DNA of 26,481 nucleotides from Cloacimonetes bacterium UBA5835 (lineage in GTDB: Bacteria; Cloacimonadota; Cloacimonadia; Cloacimonadales; Cloacimonadaceae): positions 17,139 through 43,619 of the forward strand of contig DJGX01000031.1 in the NCBI GenBank assembly GCA_002432865.1, in the 5' to 3' direction. The notes beneath the pieces are model-generated. The model was not told the DNA's origin, searched no databases, and saw only the letters and a list, made by a program, of their open reading frames with translations. This document shows, in pieces, positions 16,690 through 25,256 of this stretch (its first letter is position 1; every line of letters begins with the position of its first letter). Both the position numbers and the translations under genes were made by a program.

Positions 16690-17501
16690 AGAATAAGACC
16701 CTCTACCTTGCTCTTGTTCTGCTAATTGTAGTAGCAATTATTATCGTTGTTTTGCTAATTAGCCGAAAAGCACCTTTAAACGGACCCGAGAGTATTGCCT
16801 ACGACGATGTTAGTAAACAATTTTTGGTTTCCAATACTTTAAGTAAAAACATCGTTTCTATGAGTTTAAACGGTCAATTTACTCCTTTCTTGAAAAAAGG
16901 ATTACAAGAACCTCGCGGTATTATTATTTATTCTCATAAGCTATATGTAGCCGATAAGGCCTCTATTAAAGTGATAGATTTGGATAAAGCTGAAATTATT
17001 GATACTATAAATATCCCTGGAGCATTGATGCTCAATGACCTAGCTTTTACCAAACAGGGAGTTATTTATACCACAGATACAGCTGGAAATTGTGTTTATG
17101 TTATAGATACCCTTAGCAATAAGATCCAAAAGATAGCTAATCCTTTGCTGCAAAAGCCCAACGGTATTATCTATGATATGCCTCGGGATCAAATGTTTGT
17201 GGTCTGTTTTCGTGAAAAAAGCCCCATTTTAGCTATCAGTACTTTGGATAATAGCATTAGCATTTTTATGGATAGTATTTATTCCGATTTAGACGGCATA
17301 GCTATTGATGATTTAGGCAGAATTTATATTAGCAGTTGGGGTCAAAATATGATTTTTGAGATTCCCCAAGAACAAAATCGCTTTTTAGCCACATTTACGG
17401 ACATTGAAGATGCTGCTGATATTTTATATTATCTGCCGAATAATGAATTAATTGTTCCTCTGTTCAATAAGAATAAAATCATCCGCTTAAAGCTTGAATA
17501 A
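16686..17501 (+). CDS. Membrane-anchored SMP-30/gluconolactonase-like beta-propeller protein
   Basis: 271 residues from the ATG at 16686. I prefer this start to the in-frame ATG at 16665 because AAAGGAG (16674-16680) is five nt upstream of it, it overlaps the cysS stop by 4 nt, and it gives a clean N-terminal signal anchor (about residues 4-27). The rest is a six-bladed beta-propeller of the SMP-30/NHL type. Candidate metal ligands occur in the usual places: the Glu of GPESIAYDD, Asn in LNDLAF, Asn in KPNGIIYD and Asp in DLDGIAIDD. Propellers of this group act as lactonases or as binding scaffolds; the substrate is unknown. It is probably periplasmic and is co-transcribed with the kinase-like gene that overlaps it. 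Confidence 0.75.
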   Translation: MKNKTLYLALVLLIVVAIIIVVLLISRKAPLNGPESIAYDDVSKQFLVSNTLSKNIVSMSLNGQFTPFLKKGLQEPRGIIIYSHKLYVADKASIKVIDLDKAEIIDTINIPGALMLNDLAFTKQGVIYTTDTAGNCVYVIDTLSNKIQKIANPLLQKPNGIIYDMPRDQMFVVCFREKSPILAISTLDNSISIFMDSIYSDLDGIAIDDLGRIYISSWGQNMIFEIPQEQNRFLATFTDIEDAADILYYLPNNELIVPLFNKNKIIRLKLE

Positions 17502-18129
17502 AAAAGATTCTACCTATCTAATTATTCTGCCTGATTGTGTGATCAAGCATTTTAATGACCCGAAGCACTTTCAGGCAGAACTTTATGCATATCAAGCTGG
17601 ACTGAGAATGTTGCCTGATCTTTTAGATTTTCAAGTACCGCAATGGATTAAAATTGAAAAAGTAAAGGGCATTCCCTATTTGGATAGACTGGATTACTTT
17701 TATCCTGAACTTCTTGCTGAAACTTATGCTAACTTTCATTTAGCTACACTTAAAAACGATAAATGCCTCTGCCACATCGATAATTCACCTAAGAATATCC
17801 TGTTCTGTCAAGGAAAATATTATTTTATCGATTTTGCTGATAGTAGATTTGAATATCCAGAAAGGGATATTACTCATCTTTTACTTTTTTGGGCTGCCGA
17901 TTTTCCTGCTGATTATTTTAAGTATGCGCTTGAGACTTTTTTGAATGGATATCTCTCTTTTGTAACCTTAAATTCTGAACGCTGGAATTCTTACTTAAAA
18001 AGTAACATTATTCTTTTTGACCAAAGAAGAAAACTCCACAGCAAAAAAACCGGAAAAGAATCCCCTTCAATCCAGAATTTAAACCGGGAACTTTTAGCCC
18101 AAATGAAGCTGTGTTATATGAAAGAGTGA
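17494..18129 (+). CDS. Compact kinase-fold protein (APH / Kdo-kinase-like)
   Basis: 211 residues with a recognisable kinase catalytic core: LCHIDNSPKNILF supplies the HxDxxxxN catalytic loop, and YFIDFADS supplies the metal-binding Asp in the DFG position, followed by PERDITHLL as in aminoglycoside/choline-kinase and Kdo-kinase relatives. The N-lobe is very short; CVIKHF may contain the ATP lysine and QAELYAY the helix C glutamate. It begins at a TTG (17494) overlapping the propeller gene by 8 nt. No Shine-Dalgarno is visible, and a GTG at 17539 would remove the putative lysine strand's upstream half. A small-molecule or LPS-sugar kinase is possible. The substrate cannot be assigned, and I do not recognise a named family with certainty. 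Confidence 0.65.
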   Translation: MNKKDSTYLIILPDCVIKHFNDPKHFQAELYAYQAGLRMLPDLLDFQVPQWIKIEKVKGIPYLDRLDYFYPELLAETYANFHLATLKNDKCLCHIDNSPKNILFCQGKYYFIDFADSRFEYPERDITHLLLFWAADFPADYFKYALETFLNGYLSFVTLNSERWNSYLKSNIILFDQRRKLHSKKTGKESPSIQNLNRELLAQMKLCYMKE

Positions 18130-18151
18130 ACTTGTTTTATGATTTTCCCCC

Positions 18152-18166
18152 ATATCGGATCGATAT
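18152..18166 (+). terminator. Weak hairpin in convergent intergenic region (possible terminator)
   Basis: ATATCG and CGATAT pair perfectly around a 3-nt loop and are followed by TTCGTTTATTTT. The stem is short and AT-rich, so termination is only a suggestion. A 14-nt perfect palindrome (TTATTTTAAAATAA, 18172-18185) lies just after it. The rest of the 178-nt convergent spacer (18130-18307) shows no gene. Confidence 0.25.
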
Positions 18167-18307
18167 TTCGTTTATTTTAAAATAACCTAAGCTTCAGCTT
18201 CGAATAGAAAAAACAGGGTAATAATTATATTTTTGCTAAATTAACCTCGTATCAATAGAATCAAGAATTGGCTTTTAACTGAAAAACTACAATAAGAAAC
18301 TAAATAT

Positions 18308-19105
18308 TCAACGCTCGTTGTTTTTAGAATTGCGAATAGAGATCAGTTCTGCCATAATACTTACAGCAATTTCTTCAGGGGTATTTGAGCCAATAGGTAA
18401 ACCTATAGGCGAATGGCAACGGAAAAGTTCTTTCTCTGTAAAGCCCTTTTCTTTTAATTTGGCAAAAGTATCAAGCACCTTTTTTTTACTACCCATCATT
18501 CCTAAATAACGGAAGTTAGTTCTTAAGCACTGTTCCAAAACTTCTTTATCGTGCAAATGACCTTGAGTCATAATAACAATCCAGCTATCCGAATCAAAAT
18601 CTATAATCTCTGAAAGGTCTGTATAATTATGAAGAATAGCAGTGTGATAACAATCCTCAAGTAAATTATCAATAATTTCTTTGCGGTTATCGATCAGATA
18701 AACATAGAATCCGCAGAGTCGAGCTAATTTACCTAATGCTTTTCCGCAATGTCCTGCTCCAATGATATAGAGTTTATCACTTAAAAATAAGGGTTCTATA
18801 TATATTTTAACCTGTCCTCCGCAAAGCATAGAAGTGGCAATTCCTGTTTTAGCCCCATCTGTAGATAAGTTAAAGCTGAATATTTGTGCAGTCCTGGGTT
18901 TTTCTTTTTTAATCATCTCTATAACAGTGTGTTCTAAATCCCCTCCACCCAGATTGCCAAAAGGTTCTTCATTTAGAGTAACGGCTAATTTCATGCCACA
19001 TTTGGCTGGAGTTGAACCGTCGCTTTCAATAATGCTTGCCTGCCATACAGTTTTGTGTTCTTTTAGAAAGATAGATATCTTTTCGTAAAAAGTAAGATTA
19101 TCCAT
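18308..19105 (-). CDS. XdhC/CoxI family molybdenum-hydroxylase maturation protein
   Basis: 265 residues from the ATG at 19103-19105, chosen because a perfect GGAGGT lies just upstream; a longer frame from 19159 runs into the preceding gene. The N-terminal XdhC domain has SDGSTPAKCGMK and GNLGGGDLE. The C-terminal Rossmann domain has YIIGAGHCGKALGKLA and the MMGSKKK and SPIGLPIGSNTPEEIA motifs. Family members bind molybdenum cofactor and help load and sulfurate it in xanthine dehydrogenase-type enzymes. No such hydroxylase gene is in the window. It is the last gene of the lptD operon and overlaps the methyltransferase gene by 8 nt. Confidence 0.85.
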   Translation of the reverse strand: MDNLTFYEKISIFLKEHKTVWQASIIESDGSTPAKCGMKLAVTLNEEPFGNLGGGDLEHTVIEMIKKEKPRTAQIFSFNLSTDGAKTGIATSMLCGGQVKIYIEPLFLSDKLYIIGAGHCGKALGKLARLCGFYVYLIDNRKEIIDNLLEDCYHTAILHNYTDLSEIIDFDSDSWIVIMTQGHLHDKEVLEQCLRTNFRYLGMMGSKKKVLDTFAKLKEKGFTEKELFRCHSPIGLPIGSNTPEEIAVSIMAELISIRNSKNNER

Positions 19106-19907
19106 TTGGACCTCCAAAAATAATCTGGTAGAGAGCAATTCCTGTTGCCACTCCAACATTCAAAGAGTTTTTCCATCCCAATTGAGGCAAAGCAATGCAT
19201 TCATCACAAAGTTCTAAAACTGAAGGTTCTATACCCAGAGCTTCATTACCGATAACAATAGCCAAAGGGAGTTTATAGATGGTTTGAAATATACTACCTG
19301 CCTCTTCTACTGTTTCTAAGGCATATATATACATACCAGATTCACGACATATAGTAATTGCATCAATAGATGTTTGTAAATATTGCCATTCAACCAATTT
19401 TTCAGTTCCCATAGCTGTTTTTGGCATATTGCTATGCTCTGGAGTTGGAGTTATTCCGCATAACAGAATTTTCCCAATTCCTAAACACTCAGAAGTTCGA
19501 AACAAGGAACCCACATTAAAAACCGAACGCAAATTATCACAAATAACGGTTATTTGTTTTGCTTTTTTGCGGAGAAAAGGGTCTGCCGATATTTTTCCAT
19601 CCCCGATTCTTAGAGACATTGAACCATCTTTTCTTAAAGATCCTTCCAGATAAAAATAGAGTTTATTCATAAGCTGATGTGGACTTAAGCGAGGATTCAG
19701 TTCTTTTAAAAAAAAGTGCATTTTCTGTGGTAAAGGTTCGTCTACTAGTTGAGAGAGCTTTAGCAGATGATCAATTATGGAAAGACGCTTTTCAGGATTG
19801 CTTAGATTCTGCTCTAAGCACAATATCAGTTTATGTAGCGCTTTTATTTGTTCCTCATATGTAAATGCTTTAAATTTTGTTGCACTGTAACAAGCAGAAA
19901 ACTTCAT
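19098..19907 (-). CDS. SpoU/TrmH family RNA 2'-O-methyltransferase
   Basis: 269 residues. The C-terminal SPOUT domain (about 125-265) has all three family motifs: NLRSVFNVGSLFRTSECLG (motif 1), IVIGNEALGI (motif 2) and LPQLGWKNSLNVGVATGIAL (motif 3, knot and SAM binding). The N-terminal ~110 residues are helical and specific to this subgroup. Target RNA (tRNA or 23S rRNA) cannot be told. Its ATG overlaps the stop of the gmhB-like gene by 4 nt, and its end overlaps xdhC, so it is embedded in the operon. Confidence 0.88.
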   Translation of the reverse strand: MKFSACYSATKFKAFTYEEQIKALHKLILCLEQNLSNPEKRLSIIDHLLKLSQLVDEPLPQKMHFFLKELNPRLSPHQLMNKLYFYLEGSLRKDGSMSLRIGDGKISADPFLRKKAKQITVICDNLRSVFNVGSLFRTSECLGIGKILLCGITPTPEHSNMPKTAMGTEKLVEWQYLQTSIDAITICRESGMYIYALETVEEAGSIFQTIYKLPLAIVIGNEALGIEPSVLELCDECIALPQLGWKNSLNVGVATGIALYQIIFGGPNG

Positions 19908-20494
19908 AACTTGAAATCCCTAATCAGATTGGCGGCCGTAAGTAAATTTTCGCAAACAAAATTAGGTTTAAGTTCATTCGTCTTTATAATCTCGATAAAA
20001 TCCTTGTGTCCATTTCCCGTTAACAAGAGAATATTCTTTAGTCCCGCATTTTTCCCAAAGGCAATATCACTATGGCGATCTCCAATCATCCAAGATTGTT
20101 CAATATCAAAATGAAAATCGGAATATGCTTTTTTGAACATTCCAATTCCAGGCTTACGATCTTCGTGATCAATATTATATGGTGGAATAATACCATCTTT
20201 ATAATAGGGAGAATAATATACTCCGTCCAGTTCTATTCCTCCAGCAGAAATTAAAGAACGCATCTTTGCCAATACTCTTTCTAAGTCCTCTATAGAAAAA
20301 TAACCTCTTGCAATTCCGGACTGATTAGTAACCACAAAAAGCAAAAAATCCAATTCTTTAAATATCCTTAATGCCTCTATAGTATAAGGATAAAGATGAT
20401 ACTGCTCGGGCTCGCTTATATATCCAAAATCATCGGGACTGATAACTCCATCTCGGTCTAAAAAAATGGCACTTTTAATATTTTCTGCTGTCAT
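19904..20494 (-). CDS. gmhB: GmhB-like HAD phosphatase lacking the zinc site
   Basis: 196 residues of the HAD superfamily histidinol-phosphatase/GmhB group; expected to remove the 1-phosphate or 7-phosphate of heptose bisphosphate for LPS core precursors. Catalytic parts are intact: D13 and D15 in FLDRDGV, T56-N57-Q58-S59-G60, K114 in DRKPG, and the GDRHSD acidic motif. E. coli GmhB binds a structural zinc through C92, H94, C107 and C109; the aligned positions here are S95, Y97, H110 and D112, with the same loop length, so the zinc site appears lost. It starts inside the 3' end of lptD (20-nt overlap). The lptD neighbour supports an LPS role; a HisB-type or other sugar phosphate role remains possible. 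Confidence 0.83.
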   Translation of the reverse strand: MTAENIKSAIFLDRDGVISPDDFGYISEPEQYHLYPYTIEALRIFKELDFLLFVVTNQSGIARGYFSIEDLERVLAKMRSLISAGGIELDGVYYSPYYKDGIIPPYNIDHEDRKPGIGMFKKAYSDFHFDIEQSWMIGDRHSDIAFGKNAGLKNILLLTGNGHKDFIEIIKTNELKPNFVCENLLTAANLIRDFKL

Positions 20495-22898
20495 GGGTCT
20501 GAAACCTCAAAGCATCTGGTAATAAGGTGTTAAATAGTGTAATTCTATAATCCCAATAATCATTTCTTAAAGTAATATTAATATCCATTTTCCAGCAATG
20601 CAGATCTCTGGAAATAGATAAGGTTTGAGCAAGCATATTGCTGGTTTTTAAATTATAATAATTGGTATATGCTAAACTCCAGTTCTCAGTAATTTTACAG
20701 GTTAAGTTCATTCTTAAGTTACTACTTTCAGAATGGAATATGTCCTTATCGGCATAAATATTTTGGCTGATGGAAAAGCTCCAGTCATTGGAACCAGTAT
20801 CTTCTTGAAAGCTCTTTGGATATGCATTTAACGAATCGTAACTTTCAAATACTTCGAAATTTCTGTTTTTGGGAGCAACAAAATATTTAGTATAAGGTGC
20901 TGAACCGCTAATTGATATTCCCTGAGAAAAATACTGATTTCTCAAGTTCATATCGTTCCAGTGAATTTGATAGGGATTCTGAGTAGCGCTAAATTGAGAT
21001 GAATAACCAACTTTTATGTCTTTAACTTGGTATTTTCCATCATTGATAGAAAGCGTGCCTATTTTATATGTCCCTGGTTTGAAAGTTAAATTATGCGAAA
21101 TATTAGAAAAGGGCTGATCCTTCTTCTTAAGATTTGCAGATGTACCTATCCTCCAATATAACAAGTCATTGAGCTTTGTTTCTTTACCCTTTGTTCCATA
21201 CTTAAGCTGCCAATTGTTATCCACACTGAAATTTAGATTAGATGATTCCTTTACACTGCTAACCGCTATGCTGCCAAAATTATATAAATCAGAGTTTTTT
21301 CGCGTATCCGGCTGATAGGAATAACCGATATTAGGAGTAATAATATGACGGACAGATGTTACTGGAAAATTACTAAAATTTCTTAATCCATAAAGATTGA
21401 ATCTGGCATTTACAGATGCAGTCCAGGCATTTCCTCTGGCATATTTATCATTCTGTTTATCTCTATCCATCCAAGCTTCCGAATAGTCAAAACTTTCCCC
21501 TAATGTTAACCAACCAAATAATTTGGAATTACGCGAAATCCCTGCATTATGCTTTATACCAAAATGATGCTCATTTAGCATTGTTAGTCCTGTGGTATCT
21601 GAAGGATCAACCGTATTATCCCAAAACAAATCGCTTATAGAGTAATTCTTTTCTTTTAAATATCCTGTATGCTCAAGATAAGCATTATACCGGTAGTTGA
21701 AATTGCTAAGCCAAGAATCGGATGAAACATTTAAAAGTTCCGATACGGGACGGCTTGCTAAATAAAATGAGGCACTTGGTAAAGATAAAGTAGCTGTATC
21801 ATTTATTAAATCCTGAGTAAAATTACTACCTGCATTAAAATAAGAAGAACCAATCGGTTTGGAATACGAAACGCTGGAAGTTAATCTTTGAGCTAAGCTT
21901 TGGTCAACATTACTGCTACTTTCCCAAATTCTTTTATTACTTACAAAATTGATGTTGGCATCCAAAGATGATTTTTCTGGAAGATCTTGGTGATGTCTAC
22001 CCTGCAAAGACCAATCATCATAAGTAACATCATCTTTTAAGTTATGTTGATAAGAAGCATTCAAATTACCTGAAAAAGAATAGCGTTTTAGATAACTGGT
22101 ATCAAAATGACCTTTCCAGCCAGTTTTCTCCATAATATCAAAACCAAAAACAAAATCTGCATAGTCTTTGTATGGATAATAAACAGCAAGATTTCTTATT
22201 ACAAAGCCATCGACATTATTATAATCTGGCGAAGGAATTAAAAAGCCAGGATACCTTCCCTGTCTGATCGGAATCGTGATAAAAGGGAAAAAAAATACTG
22301 GCATATGATTTACATAGCCTATAACTGGTTTACCAACGATTTTATCGCCTTTATACACCCGTAATTGTTTTGCCCAAAACCAGAATGAAGGTTCCTCCAG
22401 ATCACAATTAGTAAATGTTCCTCCATCAATATCATAAGTATCTTTATCGGTTTTACGGAGTTCTTGTCCGCTATAATAACCACCTTCTATCAAACTTTTG
22501 CCATCATCCAAAATACCGGTTTGAGTATTAACATCAAAGCGAATATTGGTACCAAGAAGTAACTGGTCGCCATCTTTCATTCGGGTTGGACCATAGCTAT
22601 AAGCACATTCGTTTTTAATATCTATTGTGATAGAATCGGCAATAATTTCTGTATCCTGATAATTAATTTGAGGTTTACCATAGAGTTTTATTATTTCTGT
22701 TGTATATTCAAAATGGATGCTATCCGCTTTATAAAAAAGAGAATCTGTCTTTACTATGTTAATATCTAGGCTATCCGGAATTTCAGGAAACAGCGTATCA
22801 GGCATAGCGGGGCTAATAGCTTCACTTTGAGCACAAATAGGAAGCATTATTAGCATTAGTAAGGAAACCAGAAATAAACGGATTAGGGTATTCTTCAT
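20475..22898 (-). CDS. lptD: LPS-assembly outer-membrane protein LptD
   Basis: 807 residues. A signal peptide (MKNTLIRLFLVSLLMLIML..PICA) is followed by an OstA/LptA-like jellyroll domain (about 55-200: DSIHFEY, IIADSITIDIK, ILDDGKSLIEGGYY) and a large C-terminal beta-barrel rich in alternating aromatic strands. The junction motif GGTFTNCDLEEPSFWFWAK and PVFFFPFITIPIRQGR are typical of LptD, which inserts LPS into the outer leaflet. E. coli LptD uses two disulfides between four Cys. Here, after the signal peptide, cysteines are few and the C-terminal pair is not evident. The ATG has no Shine-Dalgarno: the upstream sequence is T-rich, then GATTACAAA. A TTGACA lies 32 nt upstream. First gene of a four-gene minus-strand operon. 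Confidence 0.92.
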   Translation of the reverse strand: MKNTLIRLFLVSLLMLIMLPICAQSEAISPAMPDTLFPEIPDSLDINIVKTDSLFYKADSIHFEYTTEIIKLYGKPQINYQDTEIIADSITIDIKNECAYSYGPTRMKDGDQLLLGTNIRFDVNTQTGILDDGKSLIEGGYYSGQELRKTDKDTYDIDGGTFTNCDLEEPSFWFWAKQLRVYKGDKIVGKPVIGYVNHMPVFFFPFITIPIRQGRYPGFLIPSPDYNNVDGFVIRNLAVYYPYKDYADFVFGFDIMEKTGWKGHFDTSYLKRYSFSGNLNASYQHNLKDDVTYDDWSLQGRHHQDLPEKSSLDANINFVSNKRIWESSSNVDQSLAQRLTSSVSYSKPIGSSYFNAGSNFTQDLINDTATLSLPSASFYLASRPVSELLNVSSDSWLSNFNYRYNAYLEHTGYLKEKNYSISDLFWDNTVDPSDTTGLTMLNEHHFGIKHNAGISRNSKLFGWLTLGESFDYSEAWMDRDKQNDKYARGNAWTASVNARFNLYGLRNFSNFPVTSVRHIITPNIGYSYQPDTRKNSDLYNFGSIAVSSVKESSNLNFSVDNNWQLKYGTKGKETKLNDLLYWRIGTSANLKKKDQPFSNISHNLTFKPGTYKIGTLSINDGKYQVKDIKVGYSSQFSATQNPYQIHWNDMNLRNQYFSQGISISGSAPYTKYFVAPKNRNFEVFESYDSLNAYPKSFQEDTGSNDWSFSISQNIYADKDIFHSESSNLRMNLTCKITENWSLAYTNYYNLKTSNMLAQTLSISRDLHCWKMDINITLRNDYWDYRITLFNTLLPDALRFQTHDSRKY

Positions 22899-22951
22899 TT
22901 TGTAATCAAAAAAAAACAGAGCTATCTATGTGTCAAGCGGGATAATAATTT

Positions 22952-22979
22952 TTGCCTTTAAGCCAAAGCCAATTAATAT
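22952..22979 (+). promoter_or_regulatory. Putative promoter for the lipoprotein-xthA pair
   Basis: TTGCCT (22952-22957) and TAATAT (22974-22979) are spaced by 16 nt, in front of the gene at 23013, which has AAGGAG at 23001-23006. Match is reasonable but the region is AT-rich, so chance is possible. Confidence 0.4.
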
Positions 22980-23012
22980 ATATAAAAAACGCTTTTTTTA
23001 AAGGAGATACAA

Positions 23013-23654
23013 ATGCCTTCCTGTAAAGCTACATTATATTCTTTGATAAGTATCCTGATTTTGCTAAGCTTAACTGCCTGTAAAATTGATATGAAACAGG
23101 AAATTTGGCTGAAAAAAGATAATTCAGGAAAGGCATCTGTTATAGTACATATGCAGATTCCTTTTGGCCTACAAAATGAAACCCTGGACTTGCAGGAACT
23201 TAATTCTTTCAATGCTCTATCTTCACTTGCCGAAGTTGCCAGAAAAACACCTGGTGTATCAGTTACCAGATTAGCTCAAGAAGAAACTCATAATAAGAAA
23301 GAAATGAATTTGTCTTATTATCTGGATTTTACCTTTAAAGATGTAGAAGGGTTGAGCACAGTTTTGAGCGCGGAAGGGAGAAATGCTATATTCCTTACAA
23401 AATCAGGCAAGCATAAAGTGCTATGCATAAAAGCAGAAGAACTTGCCCTCATCGAAGATGATGATTCTGACGAATTTGATTTTCTTAGCTTTATCGAAAT
23501 AAATTTGCGAAATAAGGTTAATCTGCCGGCAAGGGTAAAGAAAATAGATAACACAGGTTATGGGAAATATAAGGGTAAAACTGCTACTTGGGATATTGAG
23601 TTAGATGACGATTGGCTTAGTTGTACCAGCCATCTATTATATGTTCATTTTTAA
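23013..23654 (+). CDS. Hypothetical lipoprotein
   Basis: 213 residues. A lipoprotein signal (hydrophobic 7-20, lipobox LTAC with the lipidated C23) puts it in the cell envelope. I do not recognise the family. The mature part is predicted beta-rich at the start (KQEIWLKKDNSGKASVIVHM), with an acidic segment (EDDDSDEFD) near 150-160. Strong ribosome binding site (AAGGAG, six nt spacing). xthA follows after 9 nt, sharing the operon. The lipid anchor is well supported; function is unknown. Confidence 0.8.
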   Translation: MPSCKATLYSLISILILLSLTACKIDMKQEIWLKKDNSGKASVIVHMQIPFGLQNETLDLQELNSFNALSSLAEVARKTPGVSVTRLAQEETHNKKEMNLSYYLDFTFKDVEGLSTVLSAEGRNAIFLTKSGKHKVLCIKAEELALIEDDDSDEFDFLSFIEINLRNKVNLPARVKKIDNTGYGKYKGKTATWDIELDDDWLSCTSHLLYVHF

Positions 23655-23663
23655 GGGGGATTT

Positions 23664-24434
23664 TTGAAATTAACACTCTGGTCTTGGAATGTAAATGGAT
23701 TGCGAGCTGCCTTAAATAAAGGTTTTATTAAAATCATTCAAAACGAACAACCGGATATCTTAGGAATACAGGAAACAAAACTTCAGGAACATCAAATTCC
23801 TGAAGAACTAAATACTTTAGCGAACTATCTTATTTATTGGTCTCATAGTATCCGAAAAGGATATTCCGGCACAGGATTATTTACAAAGATATTACCGATT
23901 AGCTTTTCCACTAGTTTTGGCAATCCGGAATTTGACAGCGAAGGTAGAATAAACATTGCCGAATACGATAAATTTATCTATTTCAATATCTATTTCCCAA
24001 ACGGACAAAAGGATGATGAACGGCTAAATTATAAACTGCGTTTCTATGATCGCTGTCTGGAAATGATGGAAGAAAAAAGAACAACGGGCAAGATTATTTT
24101 AGTGGGTGGAGATTTTAATACTGCTCACAAACCCATAGACCTAGCCAATCCGAAAGAAAATGAAAAAACTAGTGGATTTCTACCTATTGAACGTGCCTGG
24201 CTGGATAAAATCGAAACTATGGGCTGGGTAGATACTTTCCGTCATTTTGATAAAAGTCCGGAACAATACAGTTGGTGGAGCTATAGAACAAAGGCCAGAC
24301 CAAGAAATGTAGGATGGCGTCTCGATTATTTTTGGGTGAATCAAGAAGGTCTGAAACATATTATAAACGCAGGGATCAGACAGGATATTGAGGGTTCAGA
24401 CCATTGTCCCGTATTTGTAGAACTGGAAATATAA
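23664..24434 (+). CDS. xthA: Exodeoxyribonuclease III / AP endonuclease
   Basis: 256 residues, normal family length. It acts on abasic sites and 3' ends in base excision repair. Catalytic residues are all visible: N9/N11 in WNVNGLRA, E37 in QETKL, D150 and N152 in GGDFNTAHKPIDL, and D246-H247 in GSDHCPVF. The start is a TTG at 23664 (TTGAAATTA, MKLTLW), supported by a GGGGGA four nt upstream and because the family sequence begins here. Co-transcribed with the preceding lipoprotein gene. Confidence 0.93.
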   Translation: MKLTLWSWNVNGLRAALNKGFIKIIQNEQPDILGIQETKLQEHQIPEELNTLANYLIYWSHSIRKGYSGTGLFTKILPISFSTSFGNPEFDSEGRINIAEYDKFIYFNIYFPNGQKDDERLNYKLRFYDRCLEMMEEKRTTGKIILVGGDFNTAHKPIDLANPKENEKTSGFLPIERAWLDKIETMGWVDTFRHFDKSPEQYSWWSYRTKARPRNVGWRLDYFWVNQEGLKHIINAGIRQDIEGSDHCPVFVELEI

Positions 24435-24458
24435 GCTGTATATTTAAACTGTGCTTAT

Positions 24459-25241
24459 CTACTTTACTTTTAATTTAATACCATCTGCAAAATAGGAACG
24501 GTTAAAACCAAAACATAGATTGTAATCACCCTTCCCTGCAGGAAAATCTATTATTACTTCAAATTGTTTATCGGTTATCCAGTGGATTGGAATAGGTTTC
24601 AATCCCAAGGTATAATACTGATCATCTATATTATACTTGAAATTAGATTCAGGAAAGTTTAGTATTGCCTCTAATTCATTTACCGGTTCGAGAGACATAA
24701 ATTCAAACTGTAGCTGATATTTATTTTTCACTTCAAGCTGTTCAGGAATCTGCGAAAGCAACTTAGCTATAGGTGTTCCAAAATTCTGAGTAGCATACAA
24801 AACACTCCCTTGGGTAAACACACCAACTCCTAAATGAGTGAAAGAGCCATTTAAGATATTTTCTCTATGTTCAGTAGAATTCATCCAACCCTCTACTATT
24901 TCTTCTGGAGTAAAGATTTTTGCTCCGCTCACGATTTTAGCTAAATTTTCGCCAATAGAGGCAACTATTAATTGCGGATAGTATCTTCTTTTACGATCAT
25001 CAACAAGATAGCCAAGATGGTCTTTATGTGCAAAGAAATCATATTTAAACATATTACTACTGTGCATACGGGCCAAATCTGCCAAACCCTCATCATATAA
25101 AAGAGGAGAAAGATTATGTGCTATTCGTTCCTGATTAGTCAGCTCCCATATTCTTTGTTCAAATTGAGAAATACTAATGGTTTTGGACGATTGAGTGCAG
25201 CTCAAAAGTAATAATATAAGAAGTAATAGAAATTTTCTCAT
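24459..25241 (-). CDS. CAP-domain (SCP/PR1, YkwD-like) lipoprotein
   Basis: 260 residues. A short N-terminal signal ends in LLSC (C15), giving a likely lipoprotein. Residues about 28-150 form a CAP domain with the characteristic HSSNMFKYDFFAHKD, IGENLA, GWMNSTEHRENILN and YATQNFG blocks; the His/Glu of the conserved cleft are present. The remaining ~110 residues form a C-terminal domain of unknown role, probably beta-rich. CAP proteins in bacteria are secreted or surface proteins of mostly unknown function. GAGGAT lies upstream of the ATG. It is 15 nt downstream of the DUF5683-like gene and in the same operon. Confidence 0.85.
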   Translation of the reverse strand: MRKFLLLLILLLLSCTQSSKTISISQFEQRIWELTNQERIAHNLSPLLYDEGLADLARMHSSNMFKYDFFAHKDHLGYLVDDRKRRYYPQLIVASIGENLAKIVSGAKIFTPEEIVEGWMNSTEHRENILNGSFTHLGVGVFTQGSVLYATQNFGTPIAKLLSQIPEQLEVKNKYQLQFEFMSLEPVNELEAILNFPESNFKYNIDDQYYTLGLKPIPIHWITDKQFEVIIDFPAGKGDYNLCFGFNRSYFADGIKLKVK

Positions 25242-25256
25242 CTATCCTCGATCAAG

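Noticed and set aside
19106..19159. Upstream start for the XdhC-like protein
   Set aside because: The extra 18 residues come from inside the methyltransferase gene, whereas the ATG at 19103-19105 has a perfect GGAGGT in front.
24431..24458. ATAAGC...GCTTAT inverted repeat between xthA and the CAP gene as a bidirectional terminator
   Set aside because: The stem is only 6 bp with a 16-nt unpaired loop and there is no T-run; probably chance.
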